Below are positions 6,091 to 8,551 of a stretch of DNA of 8,551 bases, piece after piece. Within the stretch, counting starts at the first letter, position 1. Each line of letters begins with the position of its first letter. Below the pieces are notes generated by a model. It saw only the letters and a list, made by a program, of their open reading frames with translations, did not search any database and had not been told where the DNA came from. The translations under genes and the position numbers were made by a program. Source of the stretch: Vulcanimicrobiota bacterium (GTDB lineage: Bacteria > Vulcanimicrobiota > Xenobia > Xenobiales > JADMJV01); assembly GCA_023447635.1 (NCBI GenBank), contig JAEXNA010000084.1, positions 1 to 8,551 of the forward strand. Direction: 5' to 3'.

Positions 6091-6337
6091 TGGGGAAACA
6101 CGAAGTGGAGAAGGGGAATGCCAAATCCTTCCTCTCGATGAATCCACGGTCGATTAGAGCACGTTACAGGACTCAGCTCGCAAAACCGACCTGGGGCGCG
6201 TATACCTTGCCGGACCACAGAGATGGTACTCGGCGGTGCGGGGGTTTCGCCTCAGTTCGAGCAGCCTGACGTTGACGACCGCCGGAACATCACCAGGCGT
6301 TCCCTCCCACAAAATTTTTAAAATTTGAGGTCACTTT
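6091..6337 (+). other. Gene-free upstream region of the HisRS-like gene
   Basis: The gap between deoA and the HisRS-like gene is 325 bp. After the terminator hairpin I find no credible coding frame, tRNA or known riboswitch. Possible elements are TATACC (6201-6206) as a -10 with no good -35, a two-part hairpin GCCG/CGGC plus CCA/TGG (6209-6234), and a TTGACG (6272-6277) with no -10 at the right distance. The gap is long for this compact window, so a structured leader or a small RNA remains possible. Confidence 0.4.
6311..6326 (+). promoter_or_regulatory. AT-only dyad directly before the HisRS-like gene's ribosome site
   Basis: Sixteen A/T bases in a row contain the perfect dyad AAATTTT-T-AAAATTT (6312-6326). 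GAGG at 6327-6330 follows, 7 nt before the ATG at 6338. In a GC-rich window this stands out. It could keep the ribosome site unfolded, act as a -10 for a very short leader, or bind a regulator. Confidence 0.5.
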
Positions 6338-8359
6338 ATGGCACGCTACCGAGCCGTCCGCGGGACCTTCGACTTGCTGCCCAAGCAGATGCCCACCTGG
6401 GTACGAGTCGAAAGTACGGCCCGCGAGCTAGCGCACCGATTCGGCTTCCGTGAGATCCGTACGCCGCTCTTCGAGCAGGCCGAGCTGTTCACCCGAGGTA
6501 TGGGTGTGATGGCTGGACTGATCGAAAAAGAGCTCTGGACCTTCCAAGACAAATTCGGCCAGAAGCTAGCGCTTCGAGCCGACATGACATCCGGCGTGAT
6601 TCGCGCCTACCAGGAGAACAAGCTCTATGAGGGCGGCCTGCCCCAGAAGATGTTCTACCTGGCCCCCGTCTTCTTGCTCGGCAAAGAAGGCGAAGAGCGC
6701 TCCCGACAGAGCCACCAGTTCGGCTTCGAAGCGTTGGGCAGCGACAGCCCGGCCCTGGACGCCGAGGTGATTGCTCTGGCTTCGGCCTTCTGCGAAGCGC
6801 TCGGTATCGAAGGCTACAGTATCCGCCTGAACTCGTTGGGCGGAGCCGACTGTCGGCCTCCCTATCAGCAGAAGCTGCGGGACTATTTCGGCGCCCATCA
6901 AGAGCAGCTCTGCCCCACCTGCAAACGCAAGTTCAAATCTCATCCCGACTGGGTCCTCTCCTGCGAAGAGCAAGGCTGTAAGAGCCTGGCTCAGGTCGCT
7001 CCCACCATCTACGGCATGCTCAGCAACGGGGCGAAGCAGCACTTCGCTACCCTGCGCGAGTACCTGGAAGAGATGGACCTTCCGGTCGAACTCGACCCCC
7101 GGGTCGTGCGCGATTCCGAGTACTACAACCGTACCGTCTTCGAAATCAAGGTCGGCGATCGCAGCCTGGGCTTTGGCGGACGCTACGACGGCCTGGTCGA
7201 AAAGCTGGGAGGCAAATCGACCCCGGCGGTCGGCTTCGCTCTGTCTTTGGAAGCCGTGGTGGAAACCCTGACGGAAGCCCGGGAAGAGAGCAAGACGCCC
7301 TCTCCCACCGTCTACTTTCAGCCAGAAGGCCCGGAGTCGTCCAAACTGCTGGTGCCGCTGATGAACGCGCTCCGCCAGAAAGGCGTCTCGGCCGAACTCG
7401 ACTACCGCCAGAACGGTCGGGGTCCGGCCCATCCCCCGGACGGCTGTACCTACGCCGTTGTCTTGGACGAGTCCAACGCCTTCCGTGGCCACGCCATCCT
7501 CAAGGATCTCGATCACGACAAGGAAGAAAAGGTGCCGGTCGGCCGCCTGCGTAGCCGCATTCTGCACCTGGCCGGCCAGGCCGCCAGCGAAGCCGAACGG
7601 GAAGGCTCTTCCAGCCGCAAACGACTCAAGCGGGGCGCCAAACGCCGTGAGGAAGAGCACGAAGAGCGCGACGAGCGCCGTGACGACGAGGGCGAAGGCC
7701 GTCGCGAGCGGCGCACCCGTAAGCTTCGCCGTAGCCGAGGGGGCGAAGAAGCCGCTTCGGAAGGTCGCGAGGCCAACGAAGAGCGCGGCGAGCGTAAAGA
7801 CCGCAACGAGCGCAACAAAGACCGGGGCGAGCGGGACAAGGACCGCGAAGAGCGCGGTGAGCGCAAGGATCGTGAAGAGCGGAACAAGGACCGGGGCGAC
7901 CGGGACAAGGACCGCGAAGAGCGTACCGAGCGCAAAGACCGTGACGAGCGCACCCGCGACCGCGCGGAACGCGACGACAAGGCTCGCGAATCCGATCGCG
8001 GCGAGCGCAAAGAGCGCGACAAAGATCGTGGCGATCGGGACAAAGACCGCGGCCGCGAAAGAAAACGCGCCGACCGTGGCCGAGACGACTTCAACGAGGG
8101 CGACGGCAAGGCTATCGTTCCTGCCTTCAACCTGGGCGGCCTGGGCAAGATGCCCACCGCTCACAAAGTGGAAGGCAGCATCTCGAAAGGTCGCTCCCCC
8201 GAGCAGCCCAGACCTGCCGAACCCGTAGCCGCTATCAAGCCGAAAATGCCCGCCGTGACCTCTGGCGGAGGACTGTCGCTGAACTGGTCTATCCTACCCG
8301 GCAAGGAAGCTGGAAAAGGTAACGGGAAGTCGGCCGCCGAGAAAGGTGGAAGAGATTGA
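6338..8359 (+). CDS. Histidyl-tRNA synthetase-like protein, catalytically degenerate, with long charged tail
   Basis: Residues 1-310 follow the HisRS catalytic core without large gaps. They include VRGTFDLLP at the N-terminus, motif 1 with Pro43, an insertion with a possible zinc site (Cys192, Cys195, Cys209, Cys214), EYYNRTVFE with Arg258, and GGRYDGLVEKLGG (280-292). Residues 322-410 resemble the anticodon-binding domain. Key changes: motif 2 reads PVFLLGKEGEERSRQSHQ (110-127), with Leu113 where HisRS has its ATP-binding Arg; LRADMT has Asp82 for Glu83; motif 3 SLEAVV has Ala306 in place of Arg. Both class II arginines are gone, so adenylate formation is unlikely. LRxDMT resembles HisZ, but HisZ lacks an anticodon domain. 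Residues 415-673 form a charged low-complexity tail. It overlaps accB by TTGA. A regulator or scaffold derived from HisRS is my inference; the organism should also have a normal hisS. Confidence 0.88.
   Translation: MARYRAVRGTFDLLPKQMPTWVRVESTARELAHRFGFREIRTPLFEQAELFTRGMGVMAGLIEKELWTFQDKFGQKLALRADMTSGVIRAYQENKLYEGGLPQKMFYLAPVFLLGKEGEERSRQSHQFGFEALGSDSPALDAEVIALASAFCEALGIEGYSIRLNSLGGADCRPPYQQKLRDYFGAHQEQLCPTCKRKFKSHPDWVLSCEEQGCKSLAQVAPTIYGMLSNGAKQHFATLREYLEEMDLPVELDPRVVRDSEYYNRTVFEIKVGDRSLGFGGRYDGLVEKLGGKSTPAVGFALSLEAVVETLTEAREESKTPSPTVYFQPEGPESSKLLVPLMNALRQKGVSAELDYRQNGRGPAHPPDGCTYAVVLDESNAFRGHAILKDLDHDKEEKVPVGRLRSRILHLAGQAASEAEREGSSSRKRLKRGAKRREEEHEERDERRDDEGEGRRERRTRKLRRSRGGEEAASEGREANEERGERKDRNERNKDRGERDKDREERGERKDREERNKDRGDRDKDREERTERKDRDERTRDRAERDDKARESDRGERKERDKDRGDRDKDRGRERKRADRGRDDFNEGDGKAIVPAFNLGGLGKMPTAHKVEGSISKGRSPEQPRPAEPVAAIKPKMPAVTSGGGLSLNWSILPGKEAGKGNGKSAAEKGGRD
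7787..7972 (+). repeat. 69-bp in-frame repeat encoding a 23-residue charged unit
   Basis: Two full copies (7787-7855 and 7856-7924) and a partial third (7925-7972) encode GERKDRxERNKDRG(E/D)RDKD, then REER. They lie in the tail of the HisRS-like protein (residues 484-545). The third copy has drifted (TERKDRDERTRDRAER). Silent differences between copies show that the first duplication is not very recent. Shorter K/R-D/E motifs continue on both sides. Confidence 0.85.
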
Positions 8360-8551
8360 AACCGACACTTGAAACCGCAGAACTGCTAGCCCGGATCGGC
8401 CGCGAGCACGAACTGGCCGAGATCGACTACGAAGACGCCTCGGTCAAGATCCACATCACGTTCGACCCGCCGCCCGCCCCCGTGGCCCAACCGACCTACG
8501 TGCAGGCGCCGCTGGCTGCCGCCCCCGTCGCCGCTTCGGCTCCGGCAGCGG
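8356..8551 (+). CDS. accB: Biotin carboxyl carrier protein of acetyl-CoA carboxylase, 5' part
   Basis: Sixty-five residues are visible before the window ends. They show an N-terminal helix-strand segment, ELLARIGREHELAEIDYEDA then SVKIHI, followed by a Pro/Ala-rich linker (PPPAPVAQP to the edge). This is the usual layout of AccB before its biotinyl domain; the biotinylation motif would lie beyond the window. AccB carries the carboxylated biotin between biotin carboxylase AccC and the carboxyltransferase in the first step of fatty acid synthesis. The start is taken as TTG at 8356, overlapping the TGA stop of the HisRS-like gene, with GGTGG about 6 nt upstream; no ATG is available. The assignment rests on the N-terminal pattern only; other lipoyl/biotinyl carrier proteins are less likely. 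accC would be expected next. Confidence 0.78.
   Translation, partial: MKPTLETAELLARIGREHELAEIDYEDASVKIHITFDPPPAPVAQPTYVQAPLAAAPVAASAPAA

Noticed and set aside
6250..6275. TTCGAG motif resembling a tRNA T-loop
   Set aside because: The flanking bases (CTCAG / AGCCT) do not pair, and no acceptor or anticodon stem could be found around it.
7513..8157. Minus-strand frame reading as an Arg/Ser-rich (SR-like) protein
   Set aside because: It is the antisense image of the charged GAG/CGC/GAC repeat codons; it has no start context, and the plus frame explains the sequence.
6566..8164. 532-residue minus-strand open frame opposite the HisRS-like gene
   Set aside because: It is a codon-position shadow in GC-rich DNA; the plus frame has clear HisRS homology, and the antisense product has no recognisable domain.

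Overview
This is a GC-rich chromosomal window from a Gram-negative-looking bacterium. Single-copy housekeeping genes (bL21, FtsA, NrdR, two nucleoside phosphorylases, the start of AccB) are packed with short gaps or start/stop overlaps. An actin-type FtsA with a C-terminal membrane helix, a proteobacterial-type AccB N-terminus and an NrdR fit a deltaproteobacterial lineage in the broad sense (Bradymonadota or Myxococcota-like). That placement is inference; there is no rRNA or other decisive marker here.

Layout. Positions 1-20 look like the tail of a plus-strand terminator of a gene outside the window. Positions 21-539 hold no credible gene: there is a GC palindrome and then a nested tandem repeat (102-497), made of 174/195-bp units that are themselves built from 20-22-bp dyad-containing sub-repeats. 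A perfect bidirectional terminator (540-576) closes this region. On the minus strand, reading leftward from about 1666, are an extended -10 promoter, rplU (bL21), an intrinsic terminator-like hairpin, prp (cysteine protease of the L27-processing family) and a 77-residue single-pass membrane protein of unknown function. The usual third partner, rpmA (bL27), is absent.

On the plus strand come ftsA and nrdR (16 bp apart; no ftsQ upstream or ftsZ downstream), a 273-bp gap, and then a two-gene nucleoside salvage operon: trimeric-type purine nucleoside phosphorylase and pyrimidine/thymidine phosphorylase, joined by an ATGA overlap. A long GC-rich hairpin ends that operon. After a 325-bp gap comes a 673-residue histidyl-tRNA synthetase-like protein, followed through a TTGA overlap by the 5' end of accB (biotin carboxyl carrier protein of acetyl-CoA carboxylase), which runs off the window.

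The most unusual item is the HisRS-like protein. It keeps the HisRS fold landmarks, the histidine-pocket motifs and an anticodon-binding-like domain. It has lost the catalytic arginines of class II motif 2 (Leu113) and motif 3 (Ala306), and has Asp82 where HisRS has Glu83. It also carries a roughly 250-residue tail whose core is about 84% charged and nearly net-neutral, with a 23-residue internal repeat. It is probably not a working synthetase but a HisRS-derived regulator or scaffold, translated together with accB. The second item of interest is the helically phased repeat array at the left edge.
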